Below, piece by piece: positions 17,994-26,778 of a DNA stretch of 46,735 nt; the stretch's first letter is position 1, and each line of letters starts with the position of its first letter. Source of the DNA: Chitinophagales bacterium. Lineage in GTDB: Bacteria > Bacteroidota > Bacteroidia > Chitinophagales > UBA10324. The notes below the pieces were generated by a model. The model was given only the letters and a program-made list of their open reading frames with translations. It made no database searches and was not told the DNA's origin. The position numbers and the translations under genes are program-made. The stretch lies in contig JANWWJ010000006.1 of assembly GCA_025056305.1 (NCBI GenBank), positions 1 through 46,735 on the forward strand, in the 5' to 3' direction.

Positions 17994-18020
17994 CAAACTT
18001 AAACATTATCTAACTACCAA
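17994..18020 (-). promoter_or_regulatory. Candidate purQ promoter
   Basis: Within the 174-bp A/T-rich gap upstream of purQ, a perfect TAAGTTTG (17994-18001) is preceded by TTG (18018-18020) at 16 bp. That is a little shorter than the usual -33/-7 spacing. The predicted leader is about 55 nt. No purine riboswitch fold was recognised in it. Confidence 0.45.
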
Positions 18021-18109
18021 GAGCACCAACTTTTTTTACATAATTATTTTTTGTATTATTTATACCTTCTGAAAACAGCGCACGGCTACAGCTTTTACCG
18101 TTGCTTGAT

Positions 18110-19105
18110 TTATTGCAAGTATGGAGCACCCAAAGCCCACAAAAACAAAAACAGCAGGTAGGCCTCAGCCAGCCACCGCCAGCGAAACTCTGCCACAAAT
18201 AAGGTTAGGGCTACAGCAGCCGGCAACACCGACCAGGTTAACCCCTGCGGCATGATTTGCGGATGCACCATTACCAACAACACCCCACACAGCAAAAACA
18301 CCAGGACGGTCAACAGAAATAAACGCATTTGTACCACCATGCGAAACAGGTTTTCTTGCAGGTAAACAAAACTCCACAGGACAACAGCACTGACGGTAGC
18401 AGCAGGCACCCACAGGCCCCACAGCTGCTGCGACCAAGCCTGGCTTACCGGTGGCAAAGCAGCTCGGCCCAGCAACGACCATAGCTCAGCCAGCTTTCCT
18501 TGCCAGAAGTAATATGCTCCCAACAGGTAGTAGGGCAATGCTGCCCCCACAATGACCATCAAATAGGCTCGCGTGTGAAACGGTATCCAGAAGGCAAGGG
18601 CAAAAATCAGAAACACTACAAAGTACAGATAGGGAGGGTACCACAGGGAAGCCAGACCTACGAGCAAAGCGGCATCCAATACTACACTAGCCGCCTGCTG
18701 CTCCTGGCGATACAAGGAAACCACCTTGCCAAACGACCAAAACAGAAAGATGTTGGCCATCAAAGCAGCCGTTAGGCTGCAGAAAGACGAGCCAATAAAT
18801 GACAACAGCAACGTGAGTGCAGCCGACAAATAACTGGGATGGCGCAGTAAGCGATACCTGTTGAAGAGATTATTCAGATAAAAGGCCTGACCTATGACTA
18901 ATGCTGTGCCCAGCACTGCCGACCAAAGCTCAAAGCCACCGGGCAGCAATTTCAAACCTGCAAAGACCAGTTGGGCCAACGGTCCATCGTGCGTTGCCAA
19001 CCCTTCGGGATTGGCGGCAAGCGAATAGCTGACGCGTAAACCCACAGCCAGCAACACCAACACAACGGCAATGCTGGGATGATATGTCTGAAAAAAGCGT
19101 ACCAA
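18110..19105 (-). CDS. DUF6427-type integral membrane protein
   Basis: About 331 residues, almost entirely hydrophobic, with roughly nine to ten predicted transmembrane helices. The N-terminus VRFFQTYHPSIAVVLVLLAVGL and the SSFCSLTAALMANIFLFWSFGKV region resemble the Bacteroidota DUF6427 family, which has no known function. No ATG is available near the start. I propose TTG at 19105, 11 bp after the upstream stop; the ATG-less extension to 19216 would overlap the preceding gene by 100 bp and lacks hydrophobic character. It follows the unrecognised secreted protein in what looks like one operon. Weak acyltransferase- or polymerase-like topology could be argued but I see no motif. Confidence 0.7.
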   Translation of the reverse strand: MVRFFQTYHPSIAVVLVLLAVGLRVSYSLAANPEGLATHDGPLAQLVFAGLKLLPGGFELWSAVLGTALVIGQAFYLNNLFNRYRLLRHPSYLSAALTLLLSFIGSSFCSLTAALMANIFLFWSFGKVVSLYRQEQQAASVVLDAALLVGLASLWYPPYLYFVVFLIFALAFWIPFHTRAYLMVIVGAALPYYLLGAYYFWQGKLAELWSLLGRAALPPVSQAWSQQLWGLWVPAATVSAVVLWSFVYLQENLFRMVVQMRLFLLTVLVFLLCGVLLVMVHPQIMPQGLTWSVLPAAVALTLFVAEFRWRWLAEAYLLFLFLWALGAPYLQ

Positions 19106-19116
19106 CGACGGCGAAC

Positions 19117-20574
19117 TTAAAACCGCACACGCACAAATTGCAGGTAATTCTTGCGTATGCTGGGAATGATTATTTCGGTATTCGACACCTGCCGGCTTTG
19201 CCGCAACACCGGCCATAAACCCATGCGCTCGGCATGGAAGAGCTGATTCCGTTCCACGCTTCCGTTGGCATCCAAAGAGTAAAAAGACGTTACCGTTGTT
19301 CCGGTGGTGAAATCATTAAACAAAAAATACAAGCGTTCGGGTGCTATATGCAGCGCAATAGAGGAATAGTAGCCTCCGTCTCCTTCTGTGTTTTGTCGTT
19401 TGCGCAATACCTTACGCCATTCCGGCTGGCCGTCGGGCCGAAAAGAGACCACGGCAATGTCGTCGAAATGGAAATAACTGACAGCAAATCCAGTAGTCAT
19501 GCCAAAAGTTCCAAATGCCGGGTTGGGATAATATTCCGTGCTTATATCCTGAGCCTCTGCAACCAACATGGCACCCCCCGCGCGGGTGACGACCAGATCT
19601 ACAGGGCGATAGGAACGCAAGGGTGCTGTGCGGCCTGATGCACCTTTGCCTGACTCATCAGAAGCCTCGGGGCTCAATCCGGCAAACGAACGCACCACCA
19701 GGCTGTCATGGTTGGTATCGTAAATCATGAAATAAAATCCTCCGGACTCACGGCTACCGGCCTGCAGGTAAATGCCTGACAGCACTACACGGTCGCCACT
19801 GAACGTTCGACGCAGCAGACACTCCGACAACAACACATGTTCGGCTTCCACGGGGACCTTGTGCCGAACGCCGCTTGCCTGCAGGTGCAGCAACATTAGC
19901 TTACGGTAGGGAAACGTCTGCGGCGTAGTGCGGTTTCGGCGATCCCCCATGGCCAGCAACAGATTCCCAACAGTGTCCGCAATGCCGTCAATAAGTTCCG
20001 GATCACTCAAATCCTGTAATACCACCGCATGTTTCCATTTTCGCTGCAGGCGTATATCATAACAGCATACATAAAATTTTTTATTCATAGCAAAGCCCAC
20101 ATCCTCGTACCAGATCAGCAGTTGCTTTTGATCATGTGATTGCCGCACCTTCAATTGAGGCATTGTTGCCAGGACATTGGCCGTTAGCGTATCCAACAAT
20201 ACCGTGCGGGAAGGTTGTTCCAACTTTAGGCCATAACGTAAAGCGTAAAGCAACACCTGACCACGCGCTGAAATCGTGTACAAAACGGTGAGCGAATCGG
20301 TCATCAACAGCACCTGTTGAATCTCAGCCTGTCGCTCCCTGAGGCTCAAAGTTTTTTTCCATCGCAGCTGCATGTTGGGATAATAGGCATATAAGATATG
20401 TTGGTCGCGAAGTTGGTAGTGGATCAAAATTCCCTCTGGCGTGTTGCCGAGAATATTGAACTGAGCAGCTCCTGAAGCTACCTTCTGTGGCGGGGAAACA
20501 GCGATATCCTGGCCTAGGAGCACTTGCAGGCCAAAAAGCAAAAGCCCAAGACCGCTGCCTGCCGCACGATACAT
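19117..20574 (-). CDS. Unrecognised secreted protein
   Basis: 485 residues that I do not recognise. The ATG at 20574 starts a signal peptide (MYRAAGSGLGLLLFGLQVLLGQ). The rest alternates short beta-prone segments with repeated turns such as SARGQVLLYALRYG, LIDGIADTVGNLLLAMGDRR and GGFYFMIYDTNHDSLVVRS. The pattern is compatible with a beta-propeller that records or binds something, but no named repeat can be assigned. No lipobox or T9SS domain is seen, so it is probably periplasmic. A good TTG-N21-TATCTTTG promoter lies 7 bp upstream, and the gene is divergent from the PagL-like gene. The DUF6427 gene follows 11 bp downstream. An earlier in-frame start at 20613 would run across the promoter. 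Confidence 0.75.
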   Translation of the reverse strand: MYRAAGSGLGLLLFGLQVLLGQDIAVSPPQKVASGAAQFNILGNTPEGILIHYQLRDQHILYAYYPNMQLRWKKTLSLRERQAEIQQVLLMTDSLTVLYTISARGQVLLYALRYGLKLEQPSRTVLLDTLTANVLATMPQLKVRQSHDQKQLLIWYEDVGFAMNKKFYVCCYDIRLQRKWKHAVVLQDLSDPELIDGIADTVGNLLLAMGDRRNRTTPQTFPYRKLMLLHLQASGVRHKVPVEAEHVLLSECLLRRTFSGDRVVLSGIYLQAGSRESGGFYFMIYDTNHDSLVVRSFAGLSPEASDESGKGASGRTAPLRSYRPVDLVVTRAGGAMLVAEAQDISTEYYPNPAFGTFGMTTGFAVSYFHFDDIAVVSFRPDGQPEWRKVLRKRQNTEGDGGYYSSIALHIAPERLYFLFNDFTTGTTVTSFYSLDANGSVERNQLFHAERMGLWPVLRQSRQVSNTEIIIPSIRKNYLQFVRVRF

Positions 20575-20581
20575 GACTTCC

Positions 20582-20613
20582 CAAAGATACAGGGCAGTAC
20601 TACCGGCCTTCAA
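20582..20613 (-). promoter_or_regulatory. Promoter of the secreted-protein/DUF6427 operon
   Basis: TTG at 20611-20613 is followed after 21 bp by a perfect TATCTTTG (20582-20589), the best full -33/-7 match in the window. Only 7 bp separate it from the ATG at 20574, so the mRNA should be leaderless or nearly so. Confidence 0.6.
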
Positions 20614-20625
20614 CGGAAAGGCCGG
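20603..20625. repeat. Inverted repeat between two divergent promoters
   Basis: CCGGCCTT and AAGGCCGG form a perfect 8-bp inverted repeat with a 7-bp centre. It ends 1 bp before the TAAATTTG of the plus-strand gene, and its centre contains the TTG of the minus-strand promoter. It could be an operator for both genes or an mRNA hairpin. The regulator is unknown. Confidence 0.5.
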
Positions 20626-20626
20626 C

Positions 20627-20634
20627 TAAATTTG
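20627..20634 (+). promoter_or_regulatory. -7 promoter element of the PagL-like gene
   Basis: TAAATTTG is a perfect TAnnTTTG, 6 bp before the ATG at 20641. A start codon this close implies a leaderless or nearly leaderless transcript. TTC rather than TTG is found near the -33 position. Confidence 0.5.
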
Positions 20635-20640
20635 AAGCCT

Positions 20641-21777
20641 ATGCTCATCTTGCTTTTTTCGATAGCGTGCTTGAATACAAATACCTCAGATACGACCCTT
20701 CCGACGCGGCTGCATGGCTGGTCGTTCCATGCGACCATTGGCTTAGGCAGGATTGTGCCCCACACCTGGCGGTTCAAACCTCAAGTTGAAGGCACCTACC
20801 AGTCAGCCGAATTCAGCGTTGCTTATCAAACTCGTGGGGTCAGACCATGGCAGTGGGATTACCGATATCCAAAAGTGGGCTTAGCCATGCTAGTCAGTAA
20901 GTTGGGCAATGATGCTGTGCTCGGTAATGGCGCGGCAGTATTTCCGTTTGTTGAGCTGCCGTTGGCCGGCTGGAAGCACCAGTCCACCCAAGAACGAGGA
21001 TGGGCCCTCACTTTTCGTTTTGGCTCTGGCTTTGCCTGGCTCAGCCGATGGTACAACCCTGAGACCAATCCCCAGAACAACGTTATTGCTGCACCGATTA
21101 ATAACATCACGCAATTCCAGTTTTCGGCGCGTTATCGCCTGACACCTCGATGGGAAATGGCGTTAAACACCACACTCACCCATTATTCTTCAGGTGCGGT
21201 GCGCCTGCCTAATCTGGGCATTAATGTTCCGGAAGTGCGCCTGTCTGCTGCGTGGCAACCTCGACCGTGGTTGACACACCACTTTCACCAACCCCAACCA
21301 TTGAAGCCCCCTGAAGGGTTTACCGGCCAGCTGCAGTTCGTCTTGGGCTTTCAAGAGATCGATCCGCCCAACGGCCCGATCTATCATCTATATGGCGCTG
21401 AGTTCACCGCCGGTCGATGGCTTGGCCGAAAACAAATTCTGAGTATCGGTGCCGTGGGTCATTTCAAAGAAAGTTCATGGACGATCGTACGCCAAAATGG
21501 GTTGTATCAAGACAAATTTTTTTTGCGCTCGGTGGCCTTTGCCCCTTTAGTGCGAGATGATATTGTCATCGGTAATGTAGGAGTAGCTTTGATCATGGGC
21601 TACTACGTTTATACACCAAGCCCGGAGCAGATTAAATTTTTCCAGCGGATCGGATGGTACTATTCCATTCCATTAAGAAAAAATGAATATGTAAAACGAT
21701 TATCTTTTGGCGTGTACCTGACGGCCGGCAGCTTCAGCGCTGATTATGTCTCGACCGAGTTGGGATGGCGTTTCTAA
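20641..21777 (+). CDS. PagL-like lipid A deacylase / acyloxyacyl hydrolase, outer membrane
   Basis: 378 residues with an N-terminal hydrophobic signal (1-10 or slightly longer). It shows the Bacteroidota acyloxyacyl hydrolase pattern: ELPLAGWK, FRFGSGFAWLSRWYNPETNPQN and THYSSGAVRLPNLGINVPE. His181 and Ser183 form the HxS pair that matches the catalytic His/Ser of PagL; Glu198 may complete the triad. PagL removes the 3-O acyl chain of lipid A in the outer membrane, which lowers its inflammatory potential. The protein is about twice the length of proteobacterial PagL, with an extra C-terminal barrel half, so its substrate may differ. It ends 5 bp from the convergent GT39 gene. Confidence 0.78.
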   Translation: MLILLFSIACLNTNTSDTTLPTRLHGWSFHATIGLGRIVPHTWRFKPQVEGTYQSAEFSVAYQTRGVRPWQWDYRYPKVGLAMLVSKLGNDAVLGNGAAVFPFVELPLAGWKHQSTQERGWALTFRFGSGFAWLSRWYNPETNPQNNVIAAPINNITQFQFSARYRLTPRWEMALNTTLTHYSSGAVRLPNLGINVPEVRLSAAWQPRPWLTHHFHQPQPLKPPEGFTGQLQFVLGFQEIDPPNGPIYHLYGAEFTAGRWLGRKQILSIGAVGHFKESSWTIVRQNGLYQDKFFLRSVAFAPLVRDDIVIGNVGVALIMGYYVYTPSPEQIKFFQRIGWYYSIPLRKNEYVKRLSFGVYLTAGSFSADYVSTELGWRF

Positions 21778-21782
21778 TGGCA

Positions 21783-23432
21783 TCAGTACCGGATGAGATA
21801 AACCCGTTCGACCGCCTGATGCCGCGTTTGGGGATGCAAAAACTTCGGCGTAAGCCGCGTTATGCCGAAGTTGGGAATGGTATCTACGGAAATGGGTTGC
21901 TTTTCACTGCGCTCTATCCACGCAGCAGCCGCTTCGCGACCGATGACGAGGAAAGAAGCATTATGCGCCAGCAGGCTGTCTAATTGCCGCTGATCGTACC
22001 ACGGCAAATTCCGGCCCAAATAAAATTCAAGAGCCATATCGTAGTAATCCAGATAGCCTAAAGGCATTGCGTTCCACTGACGTTGCTTCAGCAAAGCCGC
22101 AAGAGTGGTTCCTGCCTGATAATCGATCAGGCGATGATATACATGAACATTCATCAGCAGGTTTATGGCAACGGCAACCAATGCCGCCCCACTAATCAAA
22201 CGCTGTGGGGTACGTGTTCCTCGAAGCAACCAAATCATTGCGCCCAAAACCAGAAGGCCAAAAAGCAGCCAGAGTTCCCAGCGGACAAGCGGAAACAACC
22301 AGACGTTCACAGCAACCGCAGCTCCTGTTAATACGACCAGCACCACCAGTTGCAATGATGCCATAATGTTCCACAACCGCCGCTGAAGAAACCATTGCTG
22401 CACTGCTGCTGCCGTGAAAATGGCAGCCATCGGAAATACTACAAATATGTAATGCGATAATTTAAATTTAGAAAACGATAATGCGATAAATGGCAACAGG
22501 AAACCAAACCAACTTAAATATTCTGGCGGATGTGGATGAGGGGACCTGAAAAATAGGTGCCGAAACTGCCAAAACAAGGCACCAAGCACCCACAACGACC
22601 ATGGCAGGTATGCCCACAACAGTTCTTTCCAGAAGTAAAAAAATCCGGCCTCGTTGCGCCATGGGTTTTCTCCTGTGATCCGCCCGAAGCTTTGGGTCCA
22701 GAAATAGAATTTTATACCATACCATCCATGCTGTCGGTACAAACCGACAAGCATGGGTGCCAGCAACGCCGCCACGATACACATCGCCAGCAACCACTGG
22801 GGCCGCCACAGCATCGACCATTGGCGGCGAAAAAGCCAATGCGGAACCAAGGCTGCAGCCGGTACTACCAGCCCCAGAGGCCCTTTAGCCAGCATCGCTA
22901 AACCCACCGCTATACTACCGCCGATCAGATAAGCAATCTTTTTTTGTTCCCCATATTCATAAAGCTGCCAAATAGCCAAAGCAACCATACCGGTGAGTAA
23001 GGCATCGGTGCGCACATCGTTGGAAAACACGAAAAAGGCCTGACATGTGGCCAGCATCAACGCAGCCATTTGGGCCGTGTTTCGGTCGTATAATCGCTGC
23101 GTCAGGCGCCATACGGCATAGATGCCCAGCCATACTACCAGCACTGAAAAGATCTTGTAGCTCACCGTTCCGATGCCAAACAAATGAAAGGATAGGGCGC
23201 TGAGCCAGAATAACAACGGTGGCTTGTCCAGATAATCATTCCCACTGAATTTAACCTCCAGATATTGACCGGTTCGATACATCTCTGCCGAGATCAAGGC
23301 ATACTGCGCTGCATCGACATTCATGACCGGAACAAAGAGGCCGGCAACATAAACGGCCCCAATGGAAGCCCACAGAAAAAGCAACAGAGGTTGCTGGCTG
23401 ACTTTGCGCTCAAACCCGCTGCTGAACATCAT
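21783..23432 (-). CDS. GT39-family (ArnT/PMT-like) membrane glycosyltransferase
   Basis: 549 residues with about 11-12 transmembrane helices. The first extracytoplasmic loop has the family hallmarks: MNVDAAQYALISAEMYRTGQYL, where the acidic residue after the first helix is the presumed catalytic Asp, and then YLDKPPLLFWLSAL. GT39 enzymes take a sugar from a polyprenyl-phosphate carrier on the periplasmic side and attach it to lipid A, protein or another acceptor. The acceptor cannot be read from sequence. I chose the first of two Met codons at 23432, 20 bp after the GT2 stop; the longer frame to 23510 overlaps GT2. The GT2 upstream is the natural supplier of its donor. Confidence 0.88.
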   Translation of the reverse strand: MMFSSGFERKVSQQPLLLFLWASIGAVYVAGLFVPVMNVDAAQYALISAEMYRTGQYLEVKFSGNDYLDKPPLLFWLSALSFHLFGIGTVSYKIFSVLVVWLGIYAVWRLTQRLYDRNTAQMAALMLATCQAFFVFSNDVRTDALLTGMVALAIWQLYEYGEQKKIAYLIGGSIAVGLAMLAKGPLGLVVPAAALVPHWLFRRQWSMLWRPQWLLAMCIVAALLAPMLVGLYRQHGWYGIKFYFWTQSFGRITGENPWRNEAGFFYFWKELLWAYLPWSLWVLGALFWQFRHLFFRSPHPHPPEYLSWFGFLLPFIALSFSKFKLSHYIFVVFPMAAIFTAAAVQQWFLQRRLWNIMASLQLVVLVVLTGAAVAVNVWLFPLVRWELWLLFGLLVLGAMIWLLRGTRTPQRLISGAALVAVAINLLMNVHVYHRLIDYQAGTTLAALLKQRQWNAMPLGYLDYYDMALEFYLGRNLPWYDQRQLDSLLAHNASFLVIGREAAAAWIERSEKQPISVDTIPNFGITRLTPKFLHPQTRHQAVERVYLIRY

Positions 23433-23452
23433 GAGGCCGCACACGAATACTC

Positions 23453-24169
23453 TTAACCGAATATGCCATACCGAAGGATGCAATAGATGGCGTGAAAGCC
23501 ATCGCGCCATCCAATTTTTTTGCCTTCCCGATAAGTGCGTCCATAATAGGAAATGCCCACTTCATAAACGCGAATGCCCGGAATGCGCGCCATCTTGATC
23601 GTCACTTCTGGCTCGAAGCCAAACCTTTGCTCCCGTAAACGCAGCGACTTCAACACATCACTTTTAAACATTTTGTAACACGTTTCCATGTCGGTCATGT
23701 TTAAGTTGGTGAACATGTTGCACAACAGCGTGAGCAACTTGTTCCCCACATAATGCCAAAACAACAACAAGCGATGCGGATCGCTTCCCATGAATCGAGA
23801 GCCATATACGACATCCGCAAGTCCATCCAGTATTGGACGTAACAATTTGCTGTATTCCGACGGGTCATATTCCAAATCGGCATCCTGGATGACAATGAAA
23901 TCGCCCGTGGCATGTCGGATGCCGGTATGCAAGGCAGCACCCTTGCCCTTGTTGACTTCATGGCGTAATACCAACATGTCCTCTCGCCCTTCGGCATACT
24001 GCTTAGCCAGAAAATAGGTCTTATCGCTGCTGCAATCGTCAATGACGATAATCTGCTTTTCTATGCCATCGGGTAATTCACTTTGCCCCACCCGACGTAA
24101 TACTTCGGTAATGGTCGCTTCTTCATTAAAGACGGGGATGAGTATGCTGAGAACCCGTTTTTTATCCAT
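23453..24169 (-). CDS. GT2-family polyprenyl-phosphate sugar transferase (DPM1-like)
   Basis: 238 residues, soluble, lacking the two C-terminal membrane helices of GtrB/ArnC-type relatives. N-terminal [14 protein letters not shown] is the GT2 start, [11 protein letters not shown] the first acidic motif and [13 protein letters not shown] the nucleotide-sugar/metal DxD region. VYGSRFMG and [15 protein letters not shown] match the dolichyl-phosphate mannosyltransferase subgroup. The enzyme should transfer a hexose from a nucleotide sugar to undecaprenyl phosphate on the cytoplasmic face. The GT39 gene follows at 20 bp, so the two probably make and use the same lipid-linked sugar. Which sugar is unknown; mannose is the default guess. 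Confidence 0.9.
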   Translation of the reverse strand: MDKKRVLSILIPVFNEEATITEVLRRVGQSELPDGIEKQIIVIDDCSSDKTYFLAKQYAEGREDMLVLRHEVNKGKGAALHTGIRHATGDFIVIQDADLEYDPSEYSKLLRPILDGLADVVYGSRFMGSDPHRLLLFWHYVGNKLLTLLCNMFTNLNMTDMETCYKMFKSDVLKSLRLREQRFGFEPEVTIKMARIPGIRVYEVGISYYGRTYREGKKIGWRDGFHAIYCILRYGIFG

Positions 24170-24264
24170 GCGCGCTAAAAATACTTTTCGCTTTTCATTA
24201 ATTGTGAGAGCGATGCAAAACCACGGTTTTGACCCAATAGAGACAGCCGTAAAGCAGCCATCTG

Positions 24265-24272
24265 TAGTTTTG
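24265..24272 (+). promoter_or_regulatory. -7 promoter element of the Asp-box propeller gene
   Basis: TAGTTTTG, a perfect TAnnTTTG, sits 5 bp before the ATG at 24278. The initiation point would fall on or at the start codon. No TTG at a normal -33 distance; the rest of the 108-bp divergent gap shows nothing else clear. Confidence 0.45.
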
Positions 24273-24277
24273 TATAC

Positions 24278-26773
24278 ATGCGGAAGGCGAGGGTCTTATT
24301 TTACGGGGTGTTGTTATTTGCCGTTGGGTGGGGGACTTCGTCCAGCCCACAGCCACCTCCTTTAAAGCCGGGGTGGGAAACCTATTGGCATACCAAGCCT
24401 AAGAAAAGTGTGCAGCATCCGGGCTGGTTTGCTCAATGGAAAGAAATGAAACAAGATGCCGAGGGGAAGCTTCATCCCCTGCCGTTGCAGGCCATAAGAG
24501 CGCATGAGCAATTGTCGGCTCCGCGCAACGACCTTTTGTTTCATCTGAAAGAAATCGGACCTTACAACATTGGTGGCCGCACTCGTGCTTTATTGCTGGA
24601 TTTAGACAACAGCAACCACCTCTTTGCCGGTTCTGTTACGGGTGGGTTGTGGAAATCGTACGACAAAGGCAAGACCTGGACGGTTGTCAACGACTATTTG
24701 GAAAACATCAACATCAGCAGTTTGGCGCAGGATTATTTCAACCGCGATGTGCTTTATGCGGGAACTAGTGAGCCGCATGTGGGCTTTATTGGTAACGGTG
24801 TGTACATCAGCTATGACCGTGGATTGACCTTCACTCAGCTCCCAAGCACCGACCATCCCGATTTTCACTACATATATCGAGTAAAAACTTCACCGGTAGA
24901 TTCCGGCCGCGTCTATATCGCTACTGCCTCGGCAGGCCTTTGGCGCTCAGACGACTTCGGACAAACGCTTTACAAAATTTTTAATACAAATCTTCCGGTA
25001 CATGACATTGAGATTACGCCCAGTGGCGGCGTATGGATCGGTGTGCACCACACCGGCATTTTCTATTCCGCCAGCGGCGACAGCGGCACTTTTGAACCCC
25101 GAAACAATGGCCTTCCTGCCGTTTCCGAATTTCGCAGAGTAGAACTGGCCCTGGCTCCCAGCGATACTGCTATCCTCTACGCAGCCCTGGAAAACCAGAG
25201 CTACAACGGCATCCGCGGCATCTTTCGCACTGACAATGCAGGGCTCTTTTGGTACGAAGTAGGAAATCCCGACGTAGATTTTGGTTACTACATGACGTTT
25301 TCTTGGTTTTCTATCGCTATAGCCGTTAAACCCGACAACCCTGATTTCGTGATCTTCGGCGTGGGCGACTTGTGTTTCAGTACCGATGGCGGCCAAACCT
25401 GGAAAGTTTGTTTTAACATTCATGTAGACCACCACGAAATTGTTTTCAATCCAGACAATCCGGATGAGTTTTTCCTAGGGGAAGACGGGGGGATCTATCG
25501 ATTTCTCACCCCGCAGATGCATTACACTAATTACCCCCTTAACGATGGCTACCGTTCCATCCAATACTACACCGGCTGCTTCTTTCCGACCGGCCTTTCT
25601 GCCTACGGCGGCACCCAGGACAACGGAACTCATGCCACCTATAACGGCAACAACGATTTTTTCATCATTTTCGGCGGCGATGGTGCTCACTGTGCCATAA
25701 ATCAACAATTCCCTAATGTTTCTTATGTATCTTATCAAAACGGCATGATACACCGCACCGACTACGCCGACCAAAATGTGCCTTCTTTTTACAGCATCCT
25801 TAACGAACTGGACGCCAATAAAGATTATGTGATTGACGAAGGCGCTTGGTTCATTAATCCCTACGAGATCAATCTGGCCAATTCCGACTATTTGGCTTTT
25901 GTCACACATCAGCGGCTGTGGCATACTCTCGACGGCGGCTTTCAATGGCTGCCGGCCATGAACAAAGCCCAAGGAGGAACCCCCTACGCCATCGGCATGG
26001 AAATGACGTTTAGCCCCACCGTTTATGTCGGCGGCAGCTCAGGCCTACTCTACCGCATCGACGATGCTTACAACGCAATGCCGGGTCAGGAAGTCAACTT
26101 GTCTGGAAAAGTGCCGCAATCCATCACCAACGATTTCATTCGCTGTATCGCCGTTCACCCTGCCAACAACGGTACCATCTATCTGGCATTAAGCAATTAT
26201 TCCCTCGAGCCCCGCGTGTGGAAAGTAACGCAGGCCAAAACCACAAACCCCCAGTTTACCGCTATCAGTGGTAATCTGCCAGCAGGATTAGGAGTTAACT
26301 ACATCAGCGTTGACCCTTTACGTCCCGATTCATTTTTCATCATTGCCACTGATTATGGCATTTATGTTTCGGACAACGGAGGCGCTAACTGGTATAAGAT
26401 CAGTTCTTTTCCCAATGTAATCACCTATGAATGCCGCATCCGCCCGTGGGATCGGAGCGTATTCATCTTTACCCATGGCCGCGGAATGTGGACTGCTACG
26501 TTGTCGGAATTTGACATTGGCTTATCGGATACCCCACAGCAACCCTATGCTACTTTATGGCCCAATCCGGCCAGCAACCAGGTATTTCTAAAGGGTAATC
26601 AATCAATTAAAAATATAGAAATTATTGATATGACTGGTCGCCGGGTGTTAAGCCGCCAAACCTGGCAGCCCAATGAAGCCTTAGACCTTTCGCTGTTGGC
26701 TGCCGGTTCCTATCTGGTGCGCTGGGACACCCCAAACCACCAGCAAAACGTTCTCCTGATCAAACACCCCTAG
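24278..26773 (+). CDS. T9SS-exported Asp-box (BNR/sortilin-like) beta-propeller protein
   Basis: 831 residues. A signal peptide (about 1-23) is followed by many Asp-box turns: [36 protein letters not shown] and DNGGANW. This is the architecture of 10-bladed VPS10/sortilin-like or xyloglucanase-like propellers. A terminal ~75-residue T9SS type A sorting domain starts at [14 protein letters not shown] and contains [10 protein letters not shown] and [11 protein letters not shown], so the protein should be exported and surface-attached or released. No catalytic pair of a sialidase or GH74 enzyme could be assigned, so it may be an adhesin or carbohydrate-binding scaffold. It ends 5 bp from the convergent ATP-grasp gene. 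Confidence 0.88.
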   Translation: MRKARVLFYGVLLFAVGWGTSSSPQPPPLKPGWETYWHTKPKKSVQHPGWFAQWKEMKQDAEGKLHPLPLQAIRAHEQLSAPRNDLLFHLKEIGPYNIGGRTRALLLDLDNSNHLFAGSVTGGLWKSYDKGKTWTVVNDYLENINISSLAQDYFNRDVLYAGTSEPHVGFIGNGVYISYDRGLTFTQLPSTDHPDFHYIYRVKTSPVDSGRVYIATASAGLWRSDDFGQTLYKIFNTNLPVHDIEITPSGGVWIGVHHTGIFYSASGDSGTFEPRNNGLPAVSEFRRVELALAPSDTAILYAALENQSYNGIRGIFRTDNAGLFWYEVGNPDVDFGYYMTFSWFSIAIAVKPDNPDFVIFGVGDLCFSTDGGQTWKVCFNIHVDHHEIVFNPDNPDEFFLGEDGGIYRFLTPQMHYTNYPLNDGYRSIQYYTGCFFPTGLSAYGGTQDNGTHATYNGNNDFFIIFGGDGAHCAINQQFPNVSYVSYQNGMIHRTDYADQNVPSFYSILNELDANKDYVIDEGAWFINPYEINLANSDYLAFVTHQRLWHTLDGGFQWLPAMNKAQGGTPYAIGMEMTFSPTVYVGGSSGLLYRIDDAYNAMPGQEVNLSGKVPQSITNDFIRCIAVHPANNGTIYLALSNYSLEPRVWKVTQAKTTNPQFTAISGNLPAGLGVNYISVDPLRPDSFFIIATDYGIYVSDNGGANWYKISSFPNVITYECRIRPWDRSVFIFTHGRGMWTATLSEFDIGLSDTPQQPYATLWPNPASNQVFLKGNQSIKNIEIIDMTGRRVLSRQTWQPNEALDLSLLAAGSYLVRWDTPNHQQNVLLIKHP

Positions 26774-26778
26774 AGTAT

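Noticed and set aside
17936-18109. Purine riboswitch upstream of purQ
   Set aside because: I looked for a compact three-way-junction element in this A/T-rich gap and found no convincing paired stems; only a promoter element is supported.
20603-20625. Inverted repeat as a terminator
   Set aside because: It lies between two divergent starts, not after a gene, and has no T-tract; an operator is more likely.
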